This document shows positions 20,382-29,929 of a stretch of DNA of 64,000 nucleotides, in pieces. This DNA is from Salipaludibacillus sp. LMS25 (lineage in GTDB: Bacteria; Bacillota; Bacilli; Bacillales; Salisediminibacteriaceae), in NCBI RefSeq assembly GCF_024362805.1, contig NZ_CP093299.1, positions 3,070,001-3,134,000 of the forward strand. Reading direction: 5' to 3'. The translations under genes were made by a program, and so were the position numbers. Positions within the stretch are counted from its first letter, which is position 1. Every line of letters starts with the position of its first letter. The notes beneath the pieces are model-generated. The model made no database searches. It saw only the letters and a list, made by a program, of their open reading frames with translations, and was not told where the DNA came from.

Positions 20382-21182
20382 ATGGAAGAATCATGGTTGA
20401 AATTAGAAAGTAAAGTGGCCATCGTAACAGGGGGAGCGTCAGGTATTGGTCTCCAAGTGTCTAGAGAGTTATTAAGTAATGGTGTCACGGTAGTTGTGGC
20501 AGATGTGAATGGAGAAGAAGGAGCACGAGATGATGGCTCCTACTTTATAAAGTGTGATGTGACTGATCGACAAAGTGTTGAGAGAGCAGTGGCTACAACA
20601 GCTAAACGGTTTGGAACGATTGATATTTTGGTGAATAATGCTGGCGTGAATTTACCAAGACTATTAGTCGATGATAAAGGAGAAAGGCCAGATTATGAAT
20701 TAAGTGAAGCAGACTTTGACTTAATGGTAGCGGTTAATCAAAAAGGACCATATTTATTTGCACAATCAGCTACAAAAGTAATGCTAAAACAAAGGAAAGG
20801 GGTTATTATTAATATTACATCTGAGGCTGGACAAGAAGGATCAGCCGGTCAGAGTTGCTACTCTGCAACGAAGGGAGCTGTCATGTCATTTACGCGTGCT
20901 TGGGCAAAAGAGTTAGGGAAATTCAACATCCGTGTGATAGGTATCGCTCCAGGCGTTTTGGAAACAACTGGCCTTAGAACAGATGCCTATAACAAAGCAC
21001 TTGCATACACCCGGGGAACGACTGTTGATGCATTGTCTACTGACTACAGTAAATCAATCCCCCTTAGAAGAGAAGGTAAGCTTGCAGAAATTGGCGATCT
21101 GGTTACTTATTTAGCTTCTGATCGCGCTAGTTATATTACAGGGACAACCTTCAATATATCTGGTGGAAAATCGAGAGGTTAA
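20382..21182 (+). CDS. srlD: Sorbitol-6-phosphate 2-dehydrogenase, short-chain dehydrogenase
   Basis: Oxidises sorbitol-6-phosphate to fructose-6-phosphate with NAD. 266 residues, classical SDR: cofactor loop TGGASGIG at 16-23, D41 after the second strand (favouring NAD), NNAG at 85-88, catalytic S147, Y160 and K164 (CYSATK). The insertion after NNAG (NLPRLLVDDKGERPDYELSE) is typical of SorD-like sorbitol-6-phosphate dehydrogenases. First gene of the sorbitol locus, 71 bases before the regulator. SD GGGGGGA is at somewhat long spacing. Assignment rests on context as well as family. Confidence 0.85.
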   Translation: MEESWLKLESKVAIVTGGASGIGLQVSRELLSNGVTVVVADVNGEEGARDDGSYFIKCDVTDRQSVERAVATTAKRFGTIDILVNNAGVNLPRLLVDDKGERPDYELSEADFDLMVAVNQKGPYLFAQSATKVMLKQRKGVIINITSEAGQEGSAGQSCYSATKGAVMSFTRAWAKELGKFNIRVIGIAPGVLETTGLRTDAYNKALAYTRGTTVDALSTDYSKSIPLRREGKLAEIGDLVTYLASDRASYITGTTFNISGGKSRG

Positions 21183-21253
21183 GAGTACCAGTCAGAAATG
21201 CCTTAATGAATATCTAGAGGATGTAGATATTCATGAAAAAATGAGGTGAGATA

Positions 21254-23182
21254 ATGCCTGACATCATGCTAGATAATAAAAGTGCTCACATACTAATAAT
21301 TGCTAAGCAAAGGGAATACAACTCGCTAGATTTTTTAGCTGACATGTTAGAAGTAGGGACACGAACGGTTAGAAACTATATAAAAGCGTTAAACAGTGAA
21401 TTGGAAGGGGTTGCAAGGTTAGAAAACGAAAGAGGGAAAGGCTATCGCTTAGTGATAGACAATGAAGAGACGTTTAAGGCCATTATGCATGGGTTAACAT
21501 CAGGAAAGAACACTAGCGATTCATCAAAACAACGGATCGCTTTTATAATCGAACGCCTGATAGAAAATAATCAAACTTACACGTTAGATGAACTCGCTTT
21601 CGAAATGAATATCGGCAGGACAACACTTGTCAATGAGTTGAAAAAAGCATCTGTCTCTTTGAATGCTTATAATCTTAAGATTCATGGAAAGCAAAATACA
21701 GGGTTGCAATTAATAGGCGACGAATTGGATTTGCGCTTTTTTATCTTAGAAAACGCTTATGAGTTATTATATGGCGGGTATCCGTTAGATAAAGACGTGA
21801 TAGATGAAGTCACACGGATCGCCACTAAGTACGATTTTGAATCCACTAGTCAAAAACGTCTTCTTGCATTTGTTGTCGTCATGCTAGATTGTTTATTGAA
21901 AAACCGTTCACTTTCTACGGTGAACGAGAATTTACGCAAACTTTCTCATACGAGTGATTACCAAATTGGAAAAGAAATAGCTAAAGCTCTGGAAGACAAA
22001 CTCCCAGTTCACATTCCTGAAAATGAGATTTTGTTTTTGACTGTACCAATTGCAGGGAGAAGAACCCCTACAAACAAACGTACCACAACAAAAATAAAAA
22101 TAACGGACGAAGTAAAAGAACTGTTAGAGTTAATTTTTGAACAAATTGGTTTCAACAAACAACTAATAGAAGAGAATCCCTGTTTTTTCGAAGACCTTCA
22201 CTATCATTTATCTTTCATGTTAAATCGGATAATGTTTGGTTTGCGTCTCACTAATCCGATGCTAGCAGATGTTAAAAGTAAATATCCAGTTGCTTATAAT
22301 ATGGCTAAAATCGCAGGCCAAGTAATTGAAAATGAGTATGAATTAGAAGTCTCAGAAGATGAATTAGGCTATCTTGCCTTTTACTTTGAAGTGTTTATTT
22401 CACAGAGTGAACTGAAGATGAAAAAAATAAGGAAAGCAGCCGTTATATGTGGCACAGGAAGAGGTACAGCTAAATTAGTCACCAATCAATTACAACGGGT
22501 GCTTAATGAGAATGTGACGTTAGATATCTATTCAGAAAGAGATATTACAGAAGACATTTTAAATGGCTATGACATCGTCTTTTCCACGGTGACGTTAGAG
22601 GTAGATACGGACAGTTCTATCATTATGATCAATGAAATCTTTGATGAACATAGGGTGGCAAAAAAAATTGAAGAAGTCGCCTATATGCGTCGGTTTAATG
22701 TCAAAGCGGATCATCCCAAAGGTTCTATTTTAAGTCACCTTATTAGTGAAGATAAATTCTTCAAGTTGGACGGTAAAAAAGGTTATCATCCGAATTTATA
22801 TGACATGGTAGATGACCTTGTGAAAAAAAAGTATTTAGATAGTGGCTTTAAACAACGCTTAAAAGAAAGAGAATTAAAAGGATCTATGGTGTTCGATAAC
22901 TTTATCGCTTTACCACATACTAGTCATGAATGTTCAGATAATATTGAATTAGCACTTGGAATTTTTCCAGAGAAAGTCGTATCGGCTGGAAAAGAAATAA
23001 AGCTTATTTTCTTGTTAGGCCTGCCAGTAAAGCAAAATGACGCCATTGAGAACCAATTAGTGAGTGTTTACGATGAGATCATTCGCCTTGCTAATAATGA
23101 TCAATTATTAGCAGACATTACCTCTATCGCTACTTATGGAGAATTATCTCAGTTACTCAAAAAAGCGAGTAAATTTTATTGA
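21254..23182 (+). CDS. PRD-domain transcription regulator/antiterminator of the sorbitol locus
   Basis: 642 residues built as in MtlR/GutR-type PTS regulators. N-terminal helix-turn-helix domains (about 10-150, LADMLEVGTRTVRNYIKAL and LAFEMNIGRTTLVNELKKA), two PRD domains (about 170-385), a GatB-like EIIB domain with phospho-Cys C399 in VICGTGRG, and a C-terminal EIIA-Fru/Mtl-like domain with H555 in ALPHT. PTS phosphorylation of these sites tells it whether sorbitol is being imported and whether preferred sugars are present. It lies between srlD and the transport genes, which it most likely activates. SD GAGGTGAG before the ATG. Confidence 0.9.
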   Translation: MPDIMLDNKSAHILIIAKQREYNSLDFLADMLEVGTRTVRNYIKALNSELEGVARLENERGKGYRLVIDNEETFKAIMHGLTSGKNTSDSSKQRIAFIIERLIENNQTYTLDELAFEMNIGRTTLVNELKKASVSLNAYNLKIHGKQNTGLQLIGDELDLRFFILENAYELLYGGYPLDKDVIDEVTRIATKYDFESTSQKRLLAFVVVMLDCLLKNRSLSTVNENLRKLSHTSDYQIGKEIAKALEDKLPVHIPENEILFLTVPIAGRRTPTNKRTTTKIKITDEVKELLELIFEQIGFNKQLIEENPCFFEDLHYHLSFMLNRIMFGLRLTNPMLADVKSKYPVAYNMAKIAGQVIENEYELEVSEDELGYLAFYFEVFISQSELKMKKIRKAAVICGTGRGTAKLVTNQLQRVLNENVTLDIYSERDITEDILNGYDIVFSTVTLEVDTDSSIIMINEIFDEHRVAKKIEEVAYMRRFNVKADHPKGSILSHLISEDKFFKLDGKKGYHPNLYDMVDDLVKKKYLDSGFKQRLKERELKGSMVFDNFIALPHTSHECSDNIELALGIFPEKVVSAGKEIKLIFLLGLPVKQNDAIENQLVSVYDEIIRLANNDQLLADITSIATYGELSQLLKKASKFY

Positions 23183-23230
23183 GTTAGTAAAGTAACTGAA
23201 TGTCTCAATTGCGTTTTCAACACGAACAAT

Positions 23231-23259
23231 CGACCGAATAACTATTCTTCAATCGGTCG
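23231..23259 (+). terminator. Hairpin after PRD regulator gene
   Basis: Arms CGACCGA / TCGGTCG around 15 bases. No T run follows (TATGTAAAAAAGG), so this is either a weak terminator or a structured RNA element between regulator and transport genes. Confidence 0.4.
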
Positions 23260-23272
23260 TATGTAAAAAAGG

Positions 23273-23400
23273 TGCTAGTGAGACGGTGGCTCCCATGAGA
23301 TCAACCACGTTTGAAGAGCTAATGATGCGAGAAGTTTTATCCGGTCATTTAGCTGAAGACGAGGCCGCAAGAAAGCGTCCATCTATAGAGGAAGGTCCAT
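23273..23400. repeat. Degenerate Bacillaceae-type intergenic repeat (family D), copy 2
   Basis: Contains GAGACGGTGGCTCCCATGAG, then GCTGAAGACGAGGCCG and GAAAGCGTCCATCTATAG in the family's order. Confidence 0.55.
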
Positions 23401-23450
23401 GTATGAGTCATTTTTTACAGGGGGCGTTTGTATGATGAAGTTACTTAAAA

Positions 23451-23464
23451 TGTAACCGTTTTCG
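23451..23464. promoter_or_regulatory. Putative CcpA cre site before srlM
   Basis: TGTAACCGTTTTCG matches the cre consensus at 13 of 14 positions, 56 bases before the gutM/srlM start. Suggests that the transport genes have their own carbon-repressed promoter. Confidence 0.6.
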
Positions 23465-23519
23465 TTAGTGTATTTTAAGCTATGCACGTATAAAGCAAAA
23501 AGGGTGGGAGGGAACGTAC

Positions 23520-23945
23520 ATGATTTGGTATTTGATTGTTATGATGGGGTTAGCGTGGCTCATTCAGAGTGTATTTGGATTCATGCAAATTAAACATTTT
23601 AATAGAAAATATGCTGAATTAAGGTCCCTTGGTAGAGTGGCGATAGGTAAAAGGACAGGTATGTTTCGTGCAGGGACAGTCGTGATGTTCGCTATTGATA
23701 AACAAAATACCATTTTAAGAGCGGCCAAAATGCAAGGGGTGACCGTTTTTTCTCGAGTGAAAGACCTTAAAGGATTTGAAGGGAAAAACTTGCTTAAAAT
23801 CTCAGAGAAAGACTTTAAAAAAGTGAATAAATTAACGCAGTTTGCCATAGAAGACGCTCTTAAAAGTTATGATGTTATTTCAAAAGGAGGAGAATTAAAA
23901 GTTAAGAAAGGCTGGATTGATTATGTAATACCTAAAAAGAGCTAA
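23520..23945 (+). CDS. srlM: Glucitol operon activator protein GutM/SrlM
   Basis: 141 residues. One N-terminal transmembrane segment (IWYLIVMMGLAWLIQSVFGF) followed by a small domain with LGRVAIGKRTGMFRAGTVVM, the recognisable core of the GutM family. GutM helps activate the glucitol operon in enterobacteria; how a membrane-anchored form works is not settled. SD GGTGGGAGGG. It precedes srlA by 21 bases, heading the srlMAEB transcription unit. Confidence 0.88.
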   Translation: MIWYLIVMMGLAWLIQSVFGFMQIKHFNRKYAELRSLGRVAIGKRTGMFRAGTVVMFAIDKQNTILRAAKMQGVTVFSRVKDLKGFEGKNLLKISEKDFKKVNKLTQFAIEDALKSYDVISKGGELKVKKGWIDYVIPKKS

Positions 23946-23966
23946 AAAGAGAAGGGGAGACATAAT

Positions 23967-24512
23967 ATGGACATGATTATTTTTGGCGCAGAGAAATTTA
24001 TGGACTTGTTCAGGCATGGCGGAGAAGTATTTGTTGATCTTGTCACAGGAATTGTACCGTTATTAATTATGCTGCTCGTTGCGATGAATTCACTTGTTCG
24101 CTTAGTTGGAGATGAAAGAGTTGAGAAGTTAGCAAGAAAATCAGGAAAAAATCCATTTACGAGATATTTCGTATTACCTATTATTGGTACTTTTGTGTTA
24201 GCCAATCCAATGACATTATCATTAGGAAGATTCTTGCCAGAAAAACATAAACCAAGTTATTATGCTGCAGCTTCGTATTCTTGTCATACACATAATGGGT
24301 TATTCCCTCACGTGAACCCCGGTGAATTATTTGTCTTCTTAGGGATTGCTGCAGGTATAACCACATTAGGCCATGATATTACAGAACTAGCCCTTCGCTA
24401 TTTCTTAGTAGGTATCTTTACAAACTTCTTAAGAGGTTGGGTGACAGATTATATGACGGCGTACGTCGCTAAACAACAAAATGTAAAGTTAGGACAAGTA
24501 GTAAAATTATAA
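23967..24512 (+). CDS. srlA: PTS glucitol/sorbitol transporter EIIC2 subunit
   Basis: Membrane part of the sorbitol phosphotransferase permease, 181 residues. Family motifs: [37 protein letters not shown] and the [20 protein letters not shown] segment. Together with SrlE it forms the channel that imports and phosphorylates sorbitol. Start ATG with SD GAAGGGGAG; the stop is 18 bases before the srlE start. Confidence 0.95.
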   Translation: MDMIIFGAEKFMDLFRHGGEVFVDLVTGIVPLLIMLLVAMNSLVRLVGDERVEKLARKSGKNPFTRYFVLPIIGTFVLANPMTLSLGRFLPEKHKPSYYAAASYSCHTHNGLFPHVNPGELFVFLGIAAGITTLGHDITELALRYFLVGIFTNFLRGWVTDYMTAYVAKQQNVKLGQVVKL

Positions 24513-24530
24513 TGAAGGTGGTGTTTGGAA

Positions 24531-25535
24531 ATGACAACATATCGTTCAATTAAAATAACAAAAGGGACCAATGGATTTGGCGGTCCCCTCGTTATAACAC
24601 CGACTACTGAAAAGAACAAAGTTGTTTACATTACGGGGGGAGAGAAGCCCCACATTGCAGAGCGTATTGCAGAGCTTACCGATTGTGAACTCGTTAATGG
24701 TTTTAAGACAAGCATACCTGAAAATGAAATGGCGTGTGTCATTATCGACTGCGGTGGAACATTGCGTTGTGGATTATACCCTCAAAAACGTATTCCGACC
24801 ATTAACGTCATGTCAACTGGTCAAAGTGGTCCGTTGGCGAAACACATTACAGAAGACATTTATGTGTCTGGAGTGAAAAGTGAAAACATAGAACTAGTTG
24901 GTAATGAAGATGTGAACGGTGTTCAACAGACTATACCGGAAGAGACAGCTGACAAAGGTGATTTCAAATATACATCAGAGAAAAAGATAAGTGAGCAGCA
25001 TAAGCCAAGAGGGCTAATGGCTAAAATAGGAATTGGCATGGGATCGGTAGTTAGTGTTTTCTATCAAGCTGGTCGTGAGGCTATTGACACTGTAATTAAG
25101 ACAATCCTTCCATTTATGGCTTTTGTGGCTATGTTAATTGGTATCATTATTGAAACAGGTATCGGCGATCTCTTTGCTAAATTTCTATCACCATTTGCAG
25201 GGAGTTTATGGGGGCTAATGCTTATAGCACTTGTTTGTTCATTTCCATTGTTATCACCTTTCTTAGGACCTGGTGCAGTTATAGCCCAAGTTGTAGGAAC
25301 ATTAATTGGTGTGGAAATAGGGAAAGGGAATATTCCAGCTCATCTTGCACTTCCTGCACTATTTGCTATTAATTCTCAGGCAGCAGCAGATTTTGTACCA
25401 GTAGGGTTAGGTTTAGCTGAAGCAGAACCTGAAACCGTAGAAGTGGGGGTCCCATCCGTTCTTTATGGTAGATTTTTGACAGGGGCGCCAACGGTCTTTA
25501 TTGCCTGGCTAGCAAGCTTTGGATTATATGAATAA
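24531..25535 (+). CDS. srlE: PTS glucitol/sorbitol transporter EIIB-EIIC1 subunit
   Basis: 334 residues from the ATG at 24531 (SD AAGGTGG); a TTG two codons upstream is less well placed. The N-terminal EIIB domain has the phospho-cysteine motif [19 protein letters not shown] at about 80-98. A linker near 140-170 leads to the EIIC1 membrane domain (about 185-334) with [20 protein letters not shown] and [20 protein letters not shown]. It receives phosphate from SrlB and passes it to sorbitol during transport. Confidence 0.95.
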   Translation: MTTYRSIKITKGTNGFGGPLVITPTTEKNKVVYITGGEKPHIAERIAELTDCELVNGFKTSIPENEMACVIIDCGGTLRCGLYPQKRIPTINVMSTGQSGPLAKHITEDIYVSGVKSENIELVGNEDVNGVQQTIPEETADKGDFKYTSEKKISEQHKPRGLMAKIGIGMGSVVSVFYQAGREAIDTVIKTILPFMAFVAMLIGIIIETGIGDLFAKFLSPFAGSLWGLMLIALVCSFPLLSPFLGPGAVIAQVVGTLIGVEIGKGNIPAHLALPALFAINSQAAADFVPVGLGLAEAEPETVEVGVPSVLYGRFLTGAPTVFIAWLASFGLYE

Positions 25536-25615
25536 CGTCATAATAGATAGGGAAGATATGCGTCATATTAAAATGATAAGTCGTTTATTCGGTGATTAAA
25601 AGAGGAGCGTCCGTC

Positions 25616-25984
25616 ATGCATACAAAATATGAAACCCACATTAATAAAATCGGTTCTTCAGTAACTGAGTTTTTAGATGATAAAATGTTAGTGTTGTTTG
25701 GAGAGAATGCCCCTGCAGAACTTATAGATTATTGCTTATCTATTAAAGTCAATCAAATAGATAGTGAAATTAAAGCAGGGGATATGCTTCAAATCGGTGA
25801 CGCTAAATATAAAATAACGTCTGTAGGGGAAGCTGTGGAGATGAACCTGACGTCTCTTGGACATATTACGTTGAAGTTCGATGGCTTAAAAAGGCCTGAA
25901 TTACCAGGTACCCTTTATTTAGAAGACACGGAAATTCAAGAAGTGAAACAAGGGGACACACTTCGTATTTATTCACTTGCCTAA
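25616..25984 (+). CDS. srlB: PTS glucitol/sorbitol-specific EIIA component
   Basis: Cytoplasmic phosphocarrier, 122 residues from the ATG at 25616. That start follows AAAGAGGAG by eight bases and gives the usual family length, unlike a GTG at 25592. Family motifs MLVLFGENAPAELIDYC and LTSLGHITLKFDG are present; H93 in LGHITLKF is one of few conserved histidines. Last gene of the sorbitol operon, 80 bases after srlE. Confidence 0.93.
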   Translation: MHTKYETHINKIGSSVTEFLDDKMLVLFGENAPAELIDYCLSIKVNQIDSEIKAGDMLQIGDAKYKITSVGEAVEMNLTSLGHITLKFDGLKRPELPGTLYLEDTEIQEVKQGDTLRIYSLA

Positions 25985-25992
25985 TTGTAGAC

Positions 25993-26011
25993 GAAACACA
26001 CGTTTCTTTTT
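25993..26011 (+). terminator. Weak candidate terminator after srlB
   Basis: Arms GAAAC / GTTTC with a four-base loop followed by TTTTT. Short, so uncertain. Confidence 0.4.
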
Positions 26012-26047
26012 CAGATGAAGAGGGCTGGTTCTTTTTAGTTTAGGTTT

Positions 26048-26145
26048 AAACTCTCGAAGGGAATACGGGGGCTAAAGACAGAGACGCTGGTCTTTGCGTA
26101 AAGAAGGCAAGGCCGTGCCCGTGGAAAGCGTCCAACTGTGATGGA
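26048..26145. repeat. Degenerate Bacillaceae-type intergenic repeat (family D), copy 3
   Basis: Ends in AAGGCCGTGCCCGTGGAAAG then CGTCCAACTGTGATGG, the recognisable right half of the family. The left half (GAGACGCTGG) is worn. Confidence 0.5.
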
Positions 26146-26156
26146 TTTGAGCAACA

Positions 26157-26310
26157 TTTATCCCACTCTTAAGGGGGGGGGGGGCAGTAAACCCCCCCCC
26201 TCAAAACTTAAGGAGGTCGAAACGTTTAGGTGGGGGATAAACTGCCCCTAAAGGTCCCATAAGTTAAACGAACAATCAGTGGGGGATGAAGGATAACTCC
26301 CACTGATTGG
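26157..26310. repeat. Composite intergenic repeat B+A, copy with G/C homopolymer expansion
   Basis: Family B (nested palindromes TTAAGGGGCAGT ... ACTGCCCCTAA and CCCCCACCT ... AGGTGGGGG) runs directly into family A (hairpin 26273-26309). Here the G run is 12 (26173-26184) and the C run 9, against 4-5 in other copies. Confidence 0.8.
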
Positions 26311-26332
26311 CGTGTTATATCCCATAAAAAAG

Positions 26333-26383
26333 AAGAAGCTGTCCTCAAAAATCGGTGAGTTTACCGACTTTTGGATAGCCTCT
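26333..26383. terminator. Imperfect long hairpin, possibly bidirectional terminator
   Basis: Arms GAAGCTGTCC..AAAAATCGGT and ACCGACTTTT..GGATAGCCTC pair with a few mismatches around a short loop. Lies between two convergent genes. Confidence 0.45.
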
Positions 26384-26417
26384 TATCCCTTATTTTATGT
26401 CATTAGACTAATAAAAC

Positions 26418-26464
26418 AAAAAAGAAGAGAAGACAGAGGCAATACCTTTGTTTTCTCTTCGTGT
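26418..26464 (-). terminator. Chemoreceptor gene terminator
   Basis: Arms GAAGAGAA / TTCTCTTC; on the minus strand the hairpin is followed by TTTTTTGTTTTATT. It starts seven bases past the stop. Confidence 0.75.
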
Positions 26465-26470
26465 CTAGAC

Positions 26471-27940
26471 TTATTTAATCAAACGTTTAGCGTCTTCTGT
26501 TGTCGTACTCATATAGTGAGCCACTTTATCATTATCCCTCGTTAAGTCTTCCACTGTGGCGTTCATTTCCTCTAAGGCGGCACTGGCTTCTTCAATGATG
26601 GCGGCTAATTCACTTGATGCTGCTTCAATCTCGTTGGAGCCTTCCTTCACGTCATCGGCCACATGAGTTAAGTCCTTTATACTGCGCGTTAAAGCCGTTA
26701 AAGTTGATGTGGCTGTCGTAAACGAGTGAGAGACGTGTTCAGTTGTTTCAGTCCCTTTTTCGATGTTTAAACGGCTGGCGGCCATTTTTTCCACGGCCAC
26801 GTTATTACTTTCATTTAATTCATTAAGGTTAAGGGTGATTTTTTCAGTTGTCTCTCCGGTAATTTCGGCTAACTTCCGTATTTCACTGGCAACAACAGAA
26901 AATCCTTTACCTGCTTCTCCTGCTCTGGCAGCTTCAATTGAGGCATTAAGTGCTAGTAAATTTGTCTGTTCAGTAATATCCTTGATTGTCCCTGCAAAGT
27001 CATTCGTTTCGGTAATTTTGTTGCTAAGAACTTTGAAGGTAGTGTTTAAAGAAACAATTTCTTTCTTTAAATCCTGCATTTCCTCGTGATGTGCTTTCAT
27101 TTGAACGTGATTGTGATCTAACAACGCTTTAACGTCTTCAGATTCTGTCAATAATAATATGGATGAAGAATGTAGTCGTTCCATAGATTCTAACGCTTTG
27201 TAAGCTTGCTCAGATATATTGTTGATTTGTTCCGTTTGAGCCACACTGCCACTCGACACTTCAGAAATAGTCGTTTTCAGTTCGTTCTGAGCTATCATAT
27301 TCGTTTGAACTTTTTCATTAGCTTGTGATACATGATCGATAATGGCTGAGACGTTTTGTTTTAATACTAGACGTTCTTGCTCTTTTCGAGTCGCTTCTTC
27401 TTCAGCATCTTTTGTAAACTGCTTTAACGTGGAAAATTGCCGTTGATTTAAAGAAATGACGACGCTTAAAATAACACCGAGCAACAAGTATAACAGCATG
27501 GAATAATTAAATAAGGAATCAATGATTTCTTTTGTTTCCCCGGTTGCCATTAGTTTATTAAGCATCAGCCCTATGAGTCCTAAAGTAAATCCCAGTATAA
27601 AAATACGTCGTTCTAAATGAACGGCAGCAAGCAGGGCAGTAAACGGGAACATTAACAGAACGGCTGCCTGACTCCCGATAACGAAGATGACTGAGATAGC
27701 TGCTACATTCATAACGGTAACTGCAATATAAGGGAAAGGGAATGGCTTATTTAAATAGTGCTGAAGTACGTAAGCCCCTACTAATATGATTAGCTGGGCA
27801 CTGTAGATAACGAGCATTTCTACAGCATTTGTAAAAATAGAAAGGATAAGAACGGTTAACAAAGCAATAGAATACGTCACAAGTAATAATAGATTTTTCT
27901 TTTTATAATCAGATCTGTGTAATTGCTCAATTGCGGTCAT
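26471..27940 (-). CDS. Methyl-accepting chemotaxis protein without periplasmic sensor domain
   Basis: Relays a signal to CheA/CheW to bias flagellar rotation. 489 residues from an ATG at 27940 with TGGAGG upstream (the ATG one codon earlier is equally possible). About six tightly packed TM helices fill residues 15-180 with almost no external loops, so sensing is probably within the membrane. No HAMP domain is evident. The signalling coiled coil (about 185-489) carries the receptor hairpin tip with [20 protein letters not shown] and a C-terminal half rich in Glu/Gln/Ala heptads where methylation sites are expected. Single gene with its own terminator. Confidence 0.93.
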   Translation of the reverse strand: MTAIEQLHRSDYKKKNLLLLVTYSIALLTVLILSIFTNAVEMLVIYSAQLIILVGAYVLQHYLNKPFPFPYIAVTVMNVAAISVIFVIGSQAAVLLMFPFTALLAAVHLERRIFILGFTLGLIGLMLNKLMATGETKEIIDSLFNYSMLLYLLLGVILSVVISLNQRQFSTLKQFTKDAEEEATRKEQERLVLKQNVSAIIDHVSQANEKVQTNMIAQNELKTTISEVSSGSVAQTEQINNISEQAYKALESMERLHSSSILLLTESEDVKALLDHNHVQMKAHHEEMQDLKKEIVSLNTTFKVLSNKITETNDFAGTIKDITEQTNLLALNASIEAARAGEAGKGFSVVASEIRKLAEITGETTEKITLNLNELNESNNVAVEKMAASRLNIEKGTETTEHVSHSFTTATSTLTALTRSIKDLTHVADDVKEGSNEIEAASSELAAIIEEASAALEEMNATVEDLTRDNDKVAHYMSTTTEDAKRLIK

Positions 27941-28190
27941 CATAAACCTCCAATGGTCATTTATAGTCTTTAAGCACACCTATAGCGATGGTACCATGGG
28001 TCTAGGAAATAATATATAAGACTTTTATAACTTGTTGAAAAATAGTCTCTTTTATCGATAAATGTCATATTATGAAAAAAGAGGTGCGGTAGTTTATTTT
28101 GAAAATACTCGCCCATTCTTTACCATGACATTTACCTAATGCTAATTACTTGCATAGGATATAAAGAAAAAAGTTTGAAAGGAGAATAAG

Positions 28191-28760
28191 ATGTACTGGA
28201 ATACATGGGCTTATGACCAAGGACAACACCCGGATATTAATAAGTGGTATTATTATGGTGCGCAGTACAACGACTGGCAATCTCGGCAATGGCAGCATCA
28301 AAGTGACAGTCATGACGCCTCTTCTTCTCAACAAGCTAGAATGACAGATTATGGACCTAGACCTTTTGTAGTGGACATGGAAGAAGTCACGAAACGAAAC
28401 ACCACTTTTCGTACAGCATTATGGACAGGAGACTATTTGCAATTGACGTTAATGAGTATTAACGTAGGCGAAGATATCGGATTGGAAGTCCACCATGACC
28501 ATGATCAATTTATACGAATTGAAGAAGGTCAAGGGCTCGTCCAAATGGGGGATGAGAAAGACCGATTGAACTTTCAACAACAGGCGTTTGCAGACGACGC
28601 TATTTTTGTGCCAGCAGGTAAATGGCACAACCTCACAAATACAGGGAATGCGCCGTTAAAACTTTACTCAATCTATGCCCCACCTGAGCATGCATATGGC
28701 ACTGTTCATGAGACTAAAAGAGATGAGAAACGCGACCGTGAGGACTTGAAAACGAGGTAA
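28191..28760 (+). CDS. Cupin-domain protein
   Basis: 189 residues. Residues 1-50 are a polar, Tyr/Trp/Gln-rich extension (NKWYYYGAQYNDWQSRQWQ) reminiscent of spore or surface proteins. Residues 60-165 are a single cupin barrel: motif 1 GLEVHHDHDQFIRIEEGQG supplies two His, a further His/Asp and Glu metal ligands, and motif 2 VPAGKWHNLTN supplies the last His. The tail is highly charged (KRDEKRDREDLK). Substrate unknown; such proteins are often annotated as mannose-6-phosphate isomerase-like without proof. SD AAAGGAG, terminator downstream. Confidence 0.85.
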   Translation: MYWNTWAYDQGQHPDINKWYYYGAQYNDWQSRQWQHQSDSHDASSSQQARMTDYGPRPFVVDMEEVTKRNTTFRTALWTGDYLQLTLMSINVGEDIGLEVHHDHDQFIRIEEGQGLVQMGDEKDRLNFQQQAFADDAIFVPAGKWHNLTNTGNAPLKLYSIYAPPEHAYGTVHETKRDEKRDREDLKTR

Positions 28761-28775
28761 CGGTTAAATGAAAGA

Positions 28776-28814
28776 AGAGGCCTAAGCTTGATATCTAGAA
28801 AGCTTAGGCCTTTA
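28776..28814 (+). terminator. Terminator after cupin gene
   Basis: Perfect 12-base arms AGGCCTAAGCTT / AAGCTTAGGCCT with a 10-base loop, followed by TTAC. Confidence 0.85.
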
Positions 28815-28867
28815 CATACCTAGGAGAGATAAGAAAATGTGTATTATAGAAAGGGGAGTGACATTTT

Positions 28868-29030
28868 TTTATCCCACTCTTAAGGGGCAGTAGCACCCTC
28901 ACCTCAAAACTTAAGAAGATCGAAACGTTTAGGTGGGGGATAAACTGCCCCTAAAGGTCCCATAAGTTAAACGAACAATCAGTGGGAGAAGAATAAAAGC
29001 TCCCACTGATTGAAGGTTCGTTTTATCACA
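28868..29030. repeat. Composite intergenic repeat B+A, copy 2
   Basis: Family B from TTTTATCCCACTCTTAAGG, then family A hairpin CAATCAGTGGGA ... TCCCACTGATTG at 28976-29012 followed by AAGGTTCGTTTTATCACAG. Confidence 0.8.
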
Positions 29031-29148
29031 GATGACGTCCGTAAGCCTTCTGTGTCAGAAGTGAACGAGGCATGAGCGTTATATACGGTATTATAATGAG
29101 AGATCATATCGAGAGACTAAAAAATAACGGAAAAAGAAAGGAAAAGCG

Positions 29149-29688
29149 ATGTTTACTTATGATATAAATGATAATAGTGAATTACGTCTCCTTGAAGTGA
29201 GACATGCCCATGACCTTTTTACTTTAATAGACAACTCAAGAGGCTACCTTCGAACATGGTTGCCTTGGGTGGATGGCACTAAAAGCGAGACAGATTCAAC
29301 GGCATTTATTAAGGAGACGCTCCAGCAATTTAGCCAGCAAAACGGATTTCAAGCAGGGATTTGGTATCAAGGGGAACTAGCCGGTGTGATAGGCTTACAT
29401 GGCATTAATTGGGCAAATAAATCAACCTCTATTGGCTACTGGCTAGGTGAACGCTATCAAGGGAAAGGAATCATGACAGCTGCTTGTCAGGCAGTTACCA
29501 CGTATTGTTTCACAGAATTAAACTTAAATAGAGTGGAAATTCGTGTGGCGACGGAAAATCAAAAAAGTCAAGCGATCCCTGAAAAACTCGGCTTTCAAAA
29601 AGAAGGCTGTATAAGAAGTGCTGAGTTCTTGTACGACCGTTACGTGGATCATTATGTATTTGGATTAATAAAAGAAGATCACAATTAG
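29149..29688 (+). CDS. GNAT acetyltransferase of the RimJ/RimL type
   Basis: Acetyl-CoA-dependent N-acetyltransferase, 179 residues, resembling ribosomal-protein-serine acetyltransferases such as B. subtilis YdaF. N-terminal LRLLEVRHAHDLFTLID and LRTWLPWVDGT are family hallmarks. The acetyl-CoA loop is ERYQGKGIMTAACQAV at about 103-118, followed by NRVEIRVATENQKSQAIPEK. SD AAAGGAAAAG. Single gene. The actual substrate is not evident. Confidence 0.9.
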   Translation: MFTYDINDNSELRLLEVRHAHDLFTLIDNSRGYLRTWLPWVDGTKSETDSTAFIKETLQQFSQQNGFQAGIWYQGELAGVIGLHGINWANKSTSIGYWLGERYQGKGIMTAACQAVTTYCFTELNLNRVEIRVATENQKSQAIPEKLGFQKEGCIRSAEFLYDRYVDHYVFGLIKEDHN

Positions 29689-29929
29689 CTATTAATGAGA
29701 TAAAAAGAGGGTCGGCACATAACAGAACAGCCTAATTAGAAGTCCCAAATAAATGAACGGTTACGTCTCCGCCTGAAAAAATCTGAGCTTTTAATCGCAG
29801 TTGAAAATCGTACTAGACCACTTGTCAATCATGGGCATTCTATGAAATAATCAATAATCAGAGTGTAATCAATGAACGTGGACAGGCGGCTTATGAGCCA
29901 GCAACAGTGTCCTTTTAGGTGGCGATTTC

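Noticed and set aside
23183..23519. Riboswitch or ribonucleic antiterminator before srlM
   Set aside because: The sequence is better explained by a short hairpin, a decayed family-D repeat and a cre site.
26312..26545. Plus-strand frame of 77 codons
   Set aside because: Runs through two terminator hairpins and the 3' end of the chemoreceptor gene.
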